From: Cerrena zonata
Lineage: Eukaryota; Basidiomycota; Agaricomycetes; Polyporales; Cerrenaceae
Reading direction: 5' to 3'
Assembly (NCBI GenBank): GCA_038087015.1
Contig: JASBNA010000061.1
Span: forward strand, 62,001-126,000
DNA length: 64,000 nucleotides
Made by a program: the position numbers and the translations under genes. The notes beneath the pieces are model-generated. The model made no database searches. It was not told the origin of the DNA and saw only the letters and a program-made list of their open reading frames with translations. Each line of letters opens with the position of its first letter. Position 1 is the stretch's first letter. Positions 20,391 to 30,732 of this stretch are shown here, piece after piece.

Positions 20391-21542
20391 ATGATTGCCC
20401 AAACACCTTTAGAGAAAATCCATATTGTGGTTATAGGAGCTGGTCTTATAGGGCCCCGTCATGCTGAGCATGTTAACTCCAATGAGCAGACTGAACTTTT
20501 TGGAATCGTTGATCCCATGCCAGAAAGTAAAGCAGTGGCTGAAAAACTAGGGACCGAACATTTTACATCAATTACATCAATGATTCAATATGCCGATGAT
20601 AATAATATCCCATATCCTGACGGTGCTATAGTGTGTACTCCGAATCACACTCACGTTCGTATTGCTGCAGAATTAGCATCCCACGGGATTCATTTATTGG
20701 TTGAAAAACCATTAAGTTCTCAAGTTGAAGAATCACAAGCATTGAAAGTCTATTGTGAAGAACACAATATTAAATTATTAGTTGGACATCATCGTCGATT
20801 CAATCCCTTCATTGTGGAAACCAAGAAACAGTTACCCAAAGTAGGAACCCCAATAGCTATTCAAGGTACTTGGGCTTTGAAAAAACCAAGTTCTTATTTT
20901 GAAGCATCTCCTTGGAGAACTGATAGCAAAACCGGAGGAGGAGTACTCTTGATCAACTTAGTTCATGATATTGATCTATTACAATACTTATTTGGTCCAA
21001 TAGTAAAAGTCTACGCTGAGTTATTGACTAAACAACGATTAGAGTATCCTAATGTTGATGAAGGTGCATGTTTAACTTTAAAATTTGAAAATGGAGTAAC
21101 TGGAACTTTTATTTGTTCAGATAATGTTATTTCCCCATTTAATTTTGAATCGGGTACCGGAGAAAACCCCATTATACCTTTCCATCATGATTTAGAAGGT
21201 TTTTATCGAGTTTTCGGTTCTAATGGAACTTTATCTATACCAGATTTTTCTTTATATCACCAACCAGAAATCAAAGGTTGGAATACTCGAGTCACCAAAG
21301 AATCCTTAATCGATAATCGTAAAGATAAATTATATTCACAGTTACCGTTTGATTTACAATTAAATCATTTCATTGACGTTATCAGAGATAAATCAGATCC
21401 CTTTTGTACTGCTGAAGAAGGAATGTCAGCATTATTATGCATTGATGCCGTTATTAAAAGTATAGAAACCGAGATGCCTCAATACGTTTCAAATATTAAA
21501 GATGTTAAACCAAATTTTGAAGCATTGGGTTTGAAAAAGTAA
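20391..21542 (+). CDS. Gfo/Idh/MocA family NAD(P)-dependent oxidoreductase (inositol 2-dehydrogenase-like)
   Basis: Predicted sugar/polyol dehydrogenase of 383 residues. Rossmann motif VVIGAGLIGPRHAEHV is at 13-28, the EKP signature at 105-107 (LLVEKPLSSQ), GHHRRFNPF at 132-140, and the substrate-site block GGGVLLINLVHDIDLLQYLFG at 182-202 with the conserved H192-D193. The C-terminal alpha/beta domain has FENGVTGTFICSD. Overall it looks like myo-/scyllo-inositol dehydrogenases and related bacterial enzymes more than S. cerevisiae YMR315W. Actual substrate unknown. There are no targeting signals. Neighbours are unrelated, so no pathway context. Bacterial origin is a possibility, not shown. Confidence 0.85.
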   Translation: MIAQTPLEKIHIVVIGAGLIGPRHAEHVNSNEQTELFGIVDPMPESKAVAEKLGTEHFTSITSMIQYADDNNIPYPDGAIVCTPNHTHVRIAAELASHGIHLLVEKPLSSQVEESQALKVYCEEHNIKLLVGHHRRFNPFIVETKKQLPKVGTPIAIQGTWALKKPSSYFEASPWRTDSKTGGGVLLINLVHDIDLLQYLFGPIVKVYAELLTKQRLEYPNVDEGACLTLKFENGVTGTFICSDNVISPFNFESGTGENPIIPFHHDLEGFYRVFGSNGTLSIPDFSLYHQPEIKGWNTRVTKESLIDNRKDKLYSQLPFDLQLNHFIDVIRDKSDPFCTAEEGMSALLCIDAVIKSIETEMPQYVSNIKDVKPNFEALGLKK

Positions 21543-21684
21543 ATTTACATAGACATATATATTCAAGACAATAAAATTAAAGTATAAACATTATATTATC
21601 AAGTTTGTTTTTGTTTAATAAAAAGATAAGAAAAGTAAATTTTACAAAATTATATTATATAAAGATAAAATCAACTTTAATTGT

Positions 21685-22476
21685 TTAACGACCACGAGAG
21701 GTGGTTTTGGTGTGTTGACCTCTAACTTTAAGACCCCAGAAGTGTCTAATACCACGGTGAGATCTGATTTTCTTCAATCTTTCCAAGTCATCTCTTAATT
21801 TGGATTCTAAGTTGTTAGCTAAGACATGGTAATCTTTACCGTCAACTTGATCTTTTTGTCTGTTTAAGAACCAAGCTGGGATTTTATAGTTGGTTGGGTT
21901 TTGCATGATGGTAACAATTCTTTCTAATTCTTCTTGGGTTAATTCACCGGCTCTTTTTTGTAAATCAACATCAGCTTTTTTACAAACCAAGTTAGAGTAA
22001 CGACGACCGACACCTCTAATTTTGGTTAAAGCGTACATAATTTTAATTCTACCATCGATGTTGGTATTCAACAAACTAGAATATATGTTAGTATAAATGT
22101 CAAAATGAATTAACGGACTGGGAATGCGTTCGAGTGATATCCTGATGAATTCACACTGGTCTTCTCAACTTAGATTATGCACAGATATTTACTCAAGTGG
22201 ATTCAATCTTGACTGATTACTTGTTTTGGCTTTCAGCCATTATTCATTCACGCCCCTTTCTTTGCCTGGTAAGGAATCACACAGTCTACTTGGCGATGAA
22301 TCTCTTTCTCTTATATCACGTATTTCAAGGAACGGCCTTCAAAAATTTTTTTCAACCTCATCATTCATCAATCTTTCACTTCACCGTGCTTTCCCACTAG
22401 CCCTGTTCAATATGGGTATCAAGACATACCGTAAAATGTGTTGGAAAGAACCTTCTTCTTGGACAACTAAGGACAT
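21685..22476 (-). CDS. RPS18: 40S ribosomal protein S18 (uS13), spliced
   Basis: Ribosomal protein at the head of the small subunit contacting the P-site tRNA. Two exons on the minus strand: exon 1 is 22430-22476 ([15 protein letters not shown] plus two bases) and exon 2 is 21685-22075. The split codon CG|T gives Arg, so the junction reads [16 protein letters not shown], exactly as in other Rps18. The intron 22076-22429 (354 bases) has donor GTATGT, branch TACTAAC (plus-strand 22087-22093) and acceptor TAG. Total 145 residues, the family length. The intron carries a GGTGAAGTGAAAGA purine run just after the donor. Confidence 0.97.
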
Positions 22477-22712
22477 ATTGGCTGATTCTTGTTGATGCTG
22501 TGGTATTACGGAACCTTTAAAACAAACTATTATCAAGTTTTTCAATAGGTAGTTTTTTTCCCTCCTAGTTTTTTTTTCACAATTTTTTTCCTCACATTTT
22601 TCTCGCTCAGCGTTTTGTTAGGGAAAAAACGAGCAGAGCTTTCTCCTCGATTATGTAAGCACAAGCATCAAAGCGCTCTCTCCAGTGTATGCAGGACGAG
22701 TGCAAGGGTACA

Positions 22713-22733
22713 AGCCCTAACAACAGTCACGTG
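22713..22733 (-). promoter_or_regulatory. Tbf1 site plus Cbf1 E-box upstream of RPS18
   Basis: AGCCCTAA (22713-22720) followed by GTCACGTG (22726-22733), about 240 bases upstream of the RPS18 ATG. This is the pairing known for Candida albicans ribosomal-protein promoters (Tbf1 with Cbf1). Strong by pattern; binding not shown. Confidence 0.6.
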
Positions 22734-23009
22734 CGCGACTCGCTACCGATTTTATTTTTTTTTTTTTGCGTTTTTTTCGTTTTTGGCAAATTCGTTCTCA
22801 TTGAAAAGGGTACGGGTGTTTTATATTTGCAGTATAAAGACCTTGTTTGCAAATAGGTATTTGCAATTACATTTGTTGCAATTACATTTGTTGCAAATGC
22901 ATTTGTAAGAGTCCAAGTTTGTACACGGCTAGTACTCAATTTAAGTCTTTGATTAATACTATATACACGAGAATTATATACTGGAATGCTGGAGTCATGT
23001 TTCATAAAT
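22734..23009. other. Remainder of RPS18-YML6 spacer
   Basis: Contains a Rap1-like GGGTACGGGTGTT (22808-22820), a T-run and a small direct repeat TTGCAATTACATTTG x2 (about 22861-22893). No gene is seen. Confidence 0.4.
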
Positions 23010-23768
23010 TTATTCAGTACCATATTTACTGATAAACCATTGCAAAGCAGGAGCTTCGATGTACACTCTGTTAGCTTTCAAGATATCCCTGACTTCAACG
23101 GCTTCTTTTACTAAGACGTCAGCCTTTTCACTGATTAATTCTGTAGACTTAACCAAGTTAATTCTTTGGTTATCGGTAATGAAAAGTAATTGTAACTTGT
23201 TCAAGTCATGTGTTTCAACAAATTTTTCAGTGGCATATTCGTAATCGTAATCAAAGTCAAGAATGGTCTTATCAGTCTCACTAGCTTGTTCTTTATTTAA
23301 CTCTTCACTTTCACCTATTATAAATAACTTCCCTTGACGGTATTGTTCGGATAATGCAGTTTGAAATGCCTTGTGGTAAACCTTTCTTGGTAATTTGGTA
23401 GACCAGTCATGGCCTGCTTTGATACCATGAGCTTTAATTGGATTGTCCCTACTTGGAGAATTAGCATCCCCAACTCTGGCTCTACCAGATCCTTTTTGTT
23501 GACGTAATTTTCTATTGGAATATAATTTATCATCTTTGGTTATAACATTACCTGATCCCACTCTTGCACGATCAGCTTCAAATACAACTGCACTCCATAA
23601 AAAGTCTCTTCTTAACGGATGATCTAAAAATTTGGCTGGAACGGGAACAAATGTGTGTGGTTCTAAAGATGGGAAGGTACGTAACGATGCCAATGTGAAC
23701 TTTGGTGGTTGTGCTATCTTGAAGCCGGCAGCTTGGGTGGCTAAATTACGAACGGTTTGTTTAATCAT
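23010..23768 (-). CDS. YML6: Mitochondrial large-subunit ribosomal protein uL4m
   Basis: Nuclear-encoded mitoribosomal L4. The N terminus MIKQTVRNLATQAAGFKIA is a basic, Ser/Thr presequence. The L4 core is clear: PLRRDFLWSAVVFEADRARVG, then the extended-loop block KLRQQKGSGRARVGDANSP and GHDWSTKLPRKVYHKAFQTALSEQY. The C-terminal half is more divergent, as usual for uL4m. 252 residues is slightly shorter than in S. cerevisiae. The start is the only ATG giving a targeting sequence. Confidence 0.93.
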   Translation of the reverse strand: MIKQTVRNLATQAAGFKIAQPPKFTLASLRTFPSLEPHTFVPVPAKFLDHPLRRDFLWSAVVFEADRARVGSGNVITKDDKLYSNRKLRQQKGSGRARVGDANSPSRDNPIKAHGIKAGHDWSTKLPRKVYHKAFQTALSEQYRQGKLFIIGESEELNKEQASETDKTILDFDYDYEYATEKFVETHDLNKLQLLFITDNQRINLVKSTELISEKADVLVKEAVEVRDILKANRVYIEAPALQWFISKYGTE

Positions 23769-24236
23769 CTTGAGATCACTTCAGATTCAGCTTGACCTTT
23801 TGCTACTCCTTTCGAACAAAATAATACTCAATAAAAACGCAAGCTCTCCACTCAAGTAACCTGTATTTCTGCCAAAGAGGAGCCTTACTTATTATTATGC
23901 ACTATCTCAACCTGATATCGAAATTGATATTGGAATTAAGTTGATGGAATTTTTTTTCAGTTCGCTTGATTTTTTTTTTTCCAATTCTTTCGTGCACTAC
24001 ACGCTTTTTCTTCTGCAACATTAAATTACTGCTAATTTGATCATCCTACAAATTTATAAAAGATAAAACTATCATACAACGTATTCTCATAACAGGTCTC
24101 TGTAAAGCTTCATGTGCTTTTCTGACTCGGGTTACCTTCCTTTTTTTTTTTTTTTTTTTTTAGGTTTTTAATTCTTTTTCTGTGTCTTTTTTTTTTTATT
24201 TTTTTTATATATGACAATATTTGAACGAATAAATAA
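23769..24236. other. KEX1-YML6 spacer
   Basis: About 470 bases. The long T-tracts at 24138-24160 and 24180-24205 lie just 3' of KEX1 on the plus strand. No gene. Confidence 0.4.
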
Positions 24237-26312
24237 TTATGTTGAACGATCTTGCGACAGGCTTATGTGACGATCGTCTTCATCTTCACTTTCAATTATG
24301 AAATCATCAACTTCTCTTCCCTCAGAAGCGGCATCCTCGTCTTTACGAGACATATTTTCGCCTAGTTCAATATCTTCGGATGTCCCAGCTGGTGCGTAAC
24401 TACCGCGTCCATCTTTAGAGTTTCCTTTGAATTTGCTAAAGGCTTTGGATAAAAACCCTCTATTTTCATTATCATGGAGAGGGAAATCGTCTTCTTCTTG
24501 GAATTGCCTGAGCTGGTCGGCCCATTGCACATTCTTCTTTCTACCTGAAGAAGGTCTGGTTTTGATAATCGATGAGGGACGAGAGCGATAAGAGTTGTAC
24601 ATAACACACATGCCCCAAATTAAAACAACAATCACCAGTAATTGGATGAGTCTAGTAACACGACTAGTTGTATGTGATTCTTTTGTTTGATCTGCTTGAT
24701 CGGATGCAACCGAACTATTAGAAGAACTAGAAATAGGAGTAGTTGAAGTAGTCGATGAAGGCGTAGAAGATACAACTGAAGTTGATGTGGTTGCTGGTTT
24801 ATCTTCTGGTTTGGATTGTAACTTAGCTTGTCTTTCACCCAAGGGATAAGTAACGAAAGAACGTTTAACCAAATCATCCTGTGACTTTTCATCAACAACA
24901 TCGTAATTGCCGGTAATTAGATCAATCAAGGCCCTTGATGTTTCAGGAATATCAAAAGGAACCATGTGGGATGAATCGAAAACATTAACAAAAGTTAAAT
25001 TACGAGCAGTTTTAATATACCCCGAGTTTTTACCATGATGAATCCAATCAATTGTTTGCTTTTCACTTTCTTCGCCAAATCCAGTCTCACCATTCCAAGT
25101 TAATTTTTTAATCATACTTTCTGCACCCATATAATTGCAAATGATGTCACGATTACCATGGAATAACATTACATTTAATTCTTTTAAAAGATTTGGGAAA
25201 AGATGTATGGATGGTAAAGAATGATGAGCATTGAAATAGTGGCCAACTTTACCAGAACATTCTTTCCATTGTTTTGATTTCTTTAAGTTTAAATCATTTT
25301 GAACTTGTTCGTTATTTAAAAATGGATTAACATGATTTAAATCTGGGGGCCAATTCATACCACACGAGGGAAAAGTATCTTTTAAAGTATAATCATACAT
25401 ATTAAAACATTCTTGAGAACGATGGTCACGGTCCCGAGTTGCACTTAAAATCATATTTAAAATTTCTTCACATACACTTGAATCAACCTCAACCATATGA
25501 ACTTGATTATCAGTCAAAGAATCGATTTCATCGACGATTTTTTGACATTTTTGATGTTGTGATAAAATGGATGACCACATTGGATTATCGGTTTTAATAA
25601 TACCTGCTTGAACTGAATATGGTAAGTAAGATAAACTTTGTTCATTTGGAGATATCCAACCATTACCTATTAATAAACCTTTGATGTTATAAGGCTTATC
25701 ATTATGAGCTTTATTATATTTCAATATACCATCTGCAATATAAGGAATGTATTGACCAGCATAACTTTCACCAGCGAAAAAAATTTCGTTTTGTCTATCT
25801 TCTGGGAATAATTCGAAGTATTTATCGAGAAATCTAAGGAAATCTAATGAAATCTGATCTAAATCATGACGAAACACATCAGTGAAACTAAAACCAGTAC
25901 CTGCTGGTTGATCCACGAATACCATATCACCAGCTTTATGCCATGATCCATCTAGTAACGTAACTTCACCATGTCTATCTATTCTAAAAGGACCCGACTC
26001 CATTAATGCTCCATCCATTGAGCTACATCCAGGACCTCCATTGAGCCAAAAAATAGTTCTTTTCTTCGCTTCTGGAATCTTTTCACGATCGCTAAATTTC
26101 CAAAAGAAATAATTAGTATTATTCTCCAGAAAAAGTTCCAATTGGCCAGCAAACATGGTGGGTATATCATCTCTTGGAACATTTTGATAAAGACCTGGTA
26201 ATTCTGTCACCAAAAAGTCTTTAGCTTTATCCGAGGAACCTGAATTCTTTAAAGGATTGGCTAAAATACTCAAGGTGTGAATGAGCAATAAGATGAATAT
26301 TTTTAAAATCAT
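24237..26312 (-). CDS. KEX1: Pheromone-processing carboxypeptidase Kex1
   Basis: Golgi serine carboxypeptidase that trims C-terminal Lys/Arg after Kex2 cleavage. The signal peptide is MILKIFILLLIHTLSILA. The catalytic triad is visible: Ser about 183 in FAGESYAGQYIPY, Asp about 389 in RDIICNYMGAE, and His about 449 in DSSHMVPFD. The oxyanion block is WLNGGPGCSSMDGAL. A Ser/Thr-rich stalk (about 515-550) precedes the transmembrane segment LIQLLVIVVLIWGMCVMY (about 555-573), followed by an acidic cytosolic tail of roughly 110 residues. This order separates Kex1 from soluble carboxypeptidase Y. Length 691 is typical. Confidence 0.95.
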   Translation of the reverse strand: MILKIFILLLIHTLSILANPLKNSGSSDKAKDFLVTELPGLYQNVPRDDIPTMFAGQLELFLENNTNYFFWKFSDREKIPEAKKRTIFWLNGGPGCSSMDGALMESGPFRIDRHGEVTLLDGSWHKAGDMVFVDQPAGTGFSFTDVFRHDLDQISLDFLRFLDKYFELFPEDRQNEIFFAGESYAGQYIPYIADGILKYNKAHNDKPYNIKGLLIGNGWISPNEQSLSYLPYSVQAGIIKTDNPMWSSILSQHQKCQKIVDEIDSLTDNQVHMVEVDSSVCEEILNMILSATRDRDHRSQECFNMYDYTLKDTFPSCGMNWPPDLNHVNPFLNNEQVQNDLNLKKSKQWKECSGKVGHYFNAHHSLPSIHLFPNLLKELNVMLFHGNRDIICNYMGAESMIKKLTWNGETGFGEESEKQTIDWIHHGKNSGYIKTARNLTFVNVFDSSHMVPFDIPETSRALIDLITGNYDVVDEKSQDDLVKRSFVTYPLGERQAKLQSKPEDKPATTSTSVVSSTPSSTTSTTPISSSSNSSVASDQADQTKESHTTSRVTRLIQLLVIVVLIWGMCVMYNSYRSRPSSIIKTRPSSGRKKNVQWADQLRQFQEEDDFPLHDNENRGFLSKAFSKFKGNSKDGRGSYAPAGTSEDIELGENMSRKDEDAASEGREVDDFIIESEDEDDRHISLSQDRST

Positions 26313-26803
26313 TCTTGCTTTTATGAAAGGAAACTTCCCAATCCTCTAATAACTTATCAGAGTATCTGATGGATGTGAAAACTCCTCCGTTTTCAATTAT
26401 CTTCTCTTTGAAAGGGAAATCACTCGCTTGGGTCCAAAACGACGCAGAAAAACCCAGCTAACAGCAAAAAAAATGAGTTATTAAGATATTTCCCTCAGAT
26501 ATCTCGAAGCCTGAGTATTCTAATTTAGGAACACTAGTCTAATGTAAGTATCTTTTGTGAAAAACCGTCAAAAAGTGTTATTTTTAACTCGTTTTCTTCC
26601 GTGTTTCGAATTTTTTTTTAAGGGACGATTTGGTTTTCCCACCCCGGAAGGATGTACGGGTGTGGATTTAATTTTTGGCTGCAACATTACAGGTACAAAG
26701 GTACCACTACAACATTACAAGTATAAAGATAATATAAAAAAACATAGAAATTGAAACATTGCAAGGAATTGAAATATAATTGTAGTGAGAGTAGATCTAG
26801 AGT
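26313..26803. other. GPH1 3' / KEX1 5' spacer
   Basis: About 490 bases, promoter of KEX1. It includes the Rap1-like element at 26651-26665 and a T-run at 26611-26619. No gene. Confidence 0.4.
26651..26665 (-). promoter_or_regulatory. Rap1-like site, exact consensus
   Basis: GATGTACGGGTGTGG; its reverse complement CCACACCCGTACATC contains ACACCCGTACATC, a full match to the Rap1 consensus ACACCCRYACAYM. It lies about 340 bases upstream of the KEX1 ATG. Confidence 0.45.
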
Positions 26804-29501
26804 CTATTGGTTGAGAGGCTCAACCTCCCAGATATTTTCAGCGTAGTCATCAATACATCTATCAGAACTAAAGAAACCCATATTAGCAACAGACAAGACT
26901 GACTTTTTAACCCATCTGTGTAAGTGGTCTTTATCAGAGGCATCACCACCGTGATGACCATAGACTTGCTCTAATTTTTGGTGGGCCTCTAAGAATAAAT
27001 CAAAATCATCACTAACCAAATAGTAATCCCCGTGATTTCTAATACTTTCAATCAAAGGTCTATAATCATCTGGATTACCGAATTGACCGAATTCAATGGC
27101 ACCGAAAACCTTAGCTAAAGTTTGAGGAATTGATACACCTTCGTAGTAATGCTTATGTCTAATTTCTTCAACTGATTCGGCCAAGTTACCAAAAAGGAAA
27201 ATGTTATCTTCACCAATTTCTCTAGTTATTTCTACATTAGCACCATCAACAGTACCAATGATAAGCCCACCATTTAAAGCAAATTTCATATTAGAGGTAC
27301 CTGAACCTTCGGTACCAGCAGTACTAATATGATTCGACAAGTCCGAAGCTGGACAAATGATTTCAGCTTTTGAAACATTATAATCTGGAATAAAGACAAC
27401 TTTCAATAAATTATCAATTGAATCATCACTATTAATAACTCTTGAAACTTCATTAACGAGATGAATAATAGTTTTAGCCATATAATAACCCGGAGCAGCT
27501 TTACCACCAATTACTGATAATTTTGAAACATAATAATTCTTTTTAATATCATCAATTGAATGACCTTGACTTAACAATTCTTTAATATGTAAATAACGAT
27601 AAATAACTGCAAAAATGTTCAATTGTTGTCTTTTATATTCATGGATTCTTTTAACCTGGATATCAAATAAAACAGTTGGATCAACTTCAATACCAGTTTC
27701 TTGCTTGATTAAATTAGCTAATCTAACTTTATTATTAAATTTAATGTTATCCCATTTGGTTAAAAATTTATCATCATTAATAAAATGTTCTAATTTCTTC
27801 AAATTACCTAAATTAGTTAAATAGTCATAATTTGGATCATTTAATTGTTCACTAATTAACTTAGCTAATTCAGGGTTTGCTTGTCTTAACCATCTTCTTG
27901 GAGTAACCCCATTAGTAACGTTGGTGAATTTATCAGAACCAAAAATGGTAACGAAATCTTTAAATAAAGTAGATTTTAATAATTCAGAGTGCAATTCAGC
28001 AACACCATTAACTTTATGAGATCCGATAATGGCCAAATAAGCCATTCTAATGGATTTTGGATCACCTTCTTCCACAATGGAAACCCTAGTTAATAAATCG
28101 CGATCATTAGGAAAACGATGTTCAACATCTTTTAAGAAATAGTAATTAATATCATAAATGATTTCTAAATGTCTAGGTAATAATCTACCTAATAATTCTA
28201 CTGGCCATTTTTCTAAAGCTTCAGCCATAACTGTATGATTAGTATAAGCGAAAACTCTGGTAACAATTGACCAAGCAAAATCCAATCTAAACCTTCTAAA
28301 TCTACCAAAATTCTTTGTAATTCAACAACAGCCAAAGTTGGATGAGTATCATTTAATTGAATGGCAATTTTATCTGGTAAAATTTTCCAATTTGTTTTAT
28401 GATTTTTCTTAAAACGACGAATAATATCATGTAATGAAGCAGCAACCCAGAAATATTGTTGTTTTAATCTTAATTCTTTACCTTTATAAAAATTATCATT
28501 TGGATATAAAACCGAAGTAATCGATTCAGCTTCTTGTTGTTGAGCCACTGACAGAACATAATCACCAGAATTGAATTTAGTAAATCGAATTCATGCGTTG
28601 GCTTAGCATTCCATAATCTTAAATTATTGGTATTAGTAGTATTATAACCAGGGATTGGGAAATCAACAGCAATTGCCAAAACTCTTTGACCACCATGCCA
28701 AGTTTTAACATTTTTTTGTAAGTTTGAATCATATTCTTCATGAACGTATCCATAGAAATCAACGGGAATCTGAATTTCATGACGTACAATTTCCCATGGA
28801 TTTGAAAATTTTAACCAATAATCTGGTACTTCAACTTGATAACCATCGACAATTTTTTGTTTAAAAATCCCGTATTGATAGTTTAATCCATAACCCCATC
28901 CACTATAATTCTTCGAACTTAAACTATCGACATAACAAGCAGCCAATCTACCTAAGCCACCATTACCTAACCCGGCATCGGGTTCTTTTGATAAAATATC
29001 TTCTAAATTAAACCCCAACAAATCTAAATTATCCCGAGTACGATCTCTGGTATTCAAATTAATCAATGCATTATCCATTGCTTTACCCATTAAGAATTCC
29101 AAAGATAAGTAATAAACTCTTTTACCGTCGTGAATAGTTTGCTTTTGTTGGGTATTTGACCAATCAATCAATAACCCATCTCTAATAGTTTGTGCACTAG
29201 CAAGATAAGCTGCTAAATCATCGCAATTATACATATTACGGGCTAAAGTAGTTTCAACATGATTAACAAACGATTCTTGGAACCTTTCATTATTAGTGAT
29301 AACGGTATCCTTTTGATTCAAATCCTGTTTGTTTTTCAAACTCGAGTCAAAAGGTGCCAACTGACTATACTTATTCCATAATTTTTTGGCCGATTCTGGA
29401 ATCGAAGCATCAAGAGCAATAATTTGATTAGGCGTGAACCCAGTATTGGTTCTTTTCAACTTAGGTTGAGGTAAATCTGATGGAGTTAAATAATCACCCA
29501 T
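26804..29501 (-). CDS. GPH1: Glycogen phosphorylase Gph1, reading frame broken twice by single-base deletions
   Basis: PLP-dependent alpha-1,4-glucan phosphorylase releasing glucose-1-phosphate from glycogen. Three consecutive frames together give one full-length protein (roughly 900 residues). The first runs 29501 to about 28580 ([20 protein letters not shown], then [18 protein letters not shown]). The second runs to about 28280 ([20 protein letters not shown], then [20 protein letters not shown]). The third runs to the stop ([20 protein letters not shown] through the PLP-lysine block [20 protein letters not shown]). Each junction needs one extra base: near 28577-28584 (between EFDL and KFNSGDY) and near 28277-28284 (GLDW to AWSIV). 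No intron signals explain them. All catalytic blocks remain, so sequence error is likelier than decay. An unusual Rap1-like inverted pair lies in its promoter. Confidence 0.88.
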
Positions 29502-29779
29502 ATTTTCTTTAAATATTCAAAACTAAATAAACTACATTTTTAAACGAATACCCCAATGGGTTTATATACTCTCACTTATTTGCTTTCAGGGATGCTAAGA
29601 TATCCCGATCCCGACTAGAAAATACAATCAGCTGTTAAGTAGGAAAAATCGGATGAGACTCCTTTTTAACAGCTATTTTAGGTCCACAATGGAACAATTT
29701 AGGGAGTTGAATTAGGGAGATATCGTTTAATTAGGCAGGGTTGCATCTGTGGGGGAGAGCCCATGGGGGTGGTTATTAG

Positions 29780-29811
29780 ACACCCGTACATCCCGTGTAT
29801 GTACGGGTGGT
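29780..29811. promoter_or_regulatory. Perfect inverted pair of Rap1-like sites upstream of GPH1
   Basis: CACCCGTACA (29781-29790) and TGTACGGGTG (29800-29809) are exact reverse complements separated by nine bases. The left one extends to the full ACACCCGTACATC consensus. It lies about 280-310 bases before the GPH1 ATG and about 90 bases after the stop of the secreted-protein gene. Confidence 0.55.
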
Positions 29812-29895
29812 TTTGGTTGTTACAATTACAATTCAATAAGAGAAAGGGTATATTCAGTTAGTTGGGGGTATAACTATTTAGGGAGCTACTTAAAC

Positions 29896-30732
29896 TTAAG
29901 TTAAGATGGTTGGTTGGTGGGATTCGGCGGTGGTGGTGACGGTACTTAAGGTTGATGGGTTGCTAAAGACAGAGGAGGTTGGTTGACCCAAAGAAGTATA
30001 ACCAGAAGAAGAAGCAGGACAAGAGTCTCTGGAAGCCAATTCATCATTTTGGAAAGAGTCACAACATTGGGAAGCTTGGTAGAATTTAGAACACCAATCT
30101 TTACCACCATCGTATTTATAACCACTGTTGTATTCAACACATCTGAAACCTTGACCAATTAAATCGTTGTAAGCATCAGGATGATAAGCTTTGTTTTCTT
30201 GACAAGAACCAACCAAGAAGATCTTGTCAGAAGTTTTAGAGTGGTCATCTTGTTTTTCTAATTGGTACATGACGGTGAATTGGTATAAGAATTGACATAA
30301 TTTACCCTTTTCGAAATTGAATTTAAATTCAACACCAAAGCCAGGTTGTTTTGAAATTAAAATTGGATTATATTGTTCCAAAACGCTTTCAGAATCACTG
30401 GCGTTCAAAATAGCAAAATCATTTAAAGAACGATGGTTTGGGTTCTTGAAATATAAATCAATAGTGTAATTATCATTTGGAGCATCTTCATTTGCGGCAA
30501 CATACAAATTAAAGGAAATAGGGAAATCATTAGTGTTGTTACTCAGTTGGATGGTGGAAGAGAATTTATCACAAACATGATCACCAGAGTATAATAAGTC
30601 ACTTGGGGTTTTCATGGAACCAACGGTTTTACCTTGAGAATTACCCAATTTATTAACATCAGGAATGTTAGAAATAAAACCTTGGACTGAAGAAACGGCC
30701 ATTAAGGCACCAATGAATACTTTAGACAACAT
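29896..30732 (-). CDS. Secreted cysteine-containing protein of unknown function
   Basis: 278 residues with a signal peptide (LSKVFIGALMAVSSVQG) and no other membrane segment. The body has several Cys (VCDKF, LCQFLYQF, GSCQEN, FRCVEY, WCSKFYQASQCCDSF, RDSCPA), probably disulfide-bonded, plus NXS/T sites such as SNNTND and NYTID. The last 35 residues are Ser/Thr rich (SSSGYTSLGQPTSSVFS) and there is no hydrophobic GPI tail, so it should be released or wall-associated by other means. I do not recognise the family; it looks like a yeast extracellular protein. A TATAA-like run precedes it on the minus strand. Confidence 0.7.
   Translation of the reverse strand: MLSKVFIGALMAVSSVQGFISNIPDVNKLGNSQGKTVGSMKTPSDLLYSGDHVCDKFSSTIQLSNNTNDFPISFNLYVAANEDAPNDNYTIDLYFKNPNHRSLNDFAILNASDSESVLEQYNPILISKQPGFGVEFKFNFEKGKLCQFLYQFTVMYQLEKQDDHSKTSDKIFLVGSCQENKAYHPDAYNDLIGQGFRCVEYNSGYKYDGGKDWCSKFYQASQCCDSFQNDELASRDSCPASSSGYTSLGQPTSSVFSNPSTLSTVTTTAESHQPTILT

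Noticed and set aside
22076..22429. Box C/D snoRNA inside the RPS18 intron (TGATGA and CTGA motifs on the sense strand)
   Set aside because: The motifs are short, no closing terminal stem was seen and I know of no snoRNA in RPS18 introns of yeasts.
22197..22495. Plus-strand frames across the RPS18 intron
   Set aside because: They lie antisense to the RPS18 intron and first exon, which explain the sequence better.
28213..28548. Separate 111-codon gene within the GPH1 region
   Set aside because: It is the middle frame of GPH1 between two frame breaks, not an independent gene.
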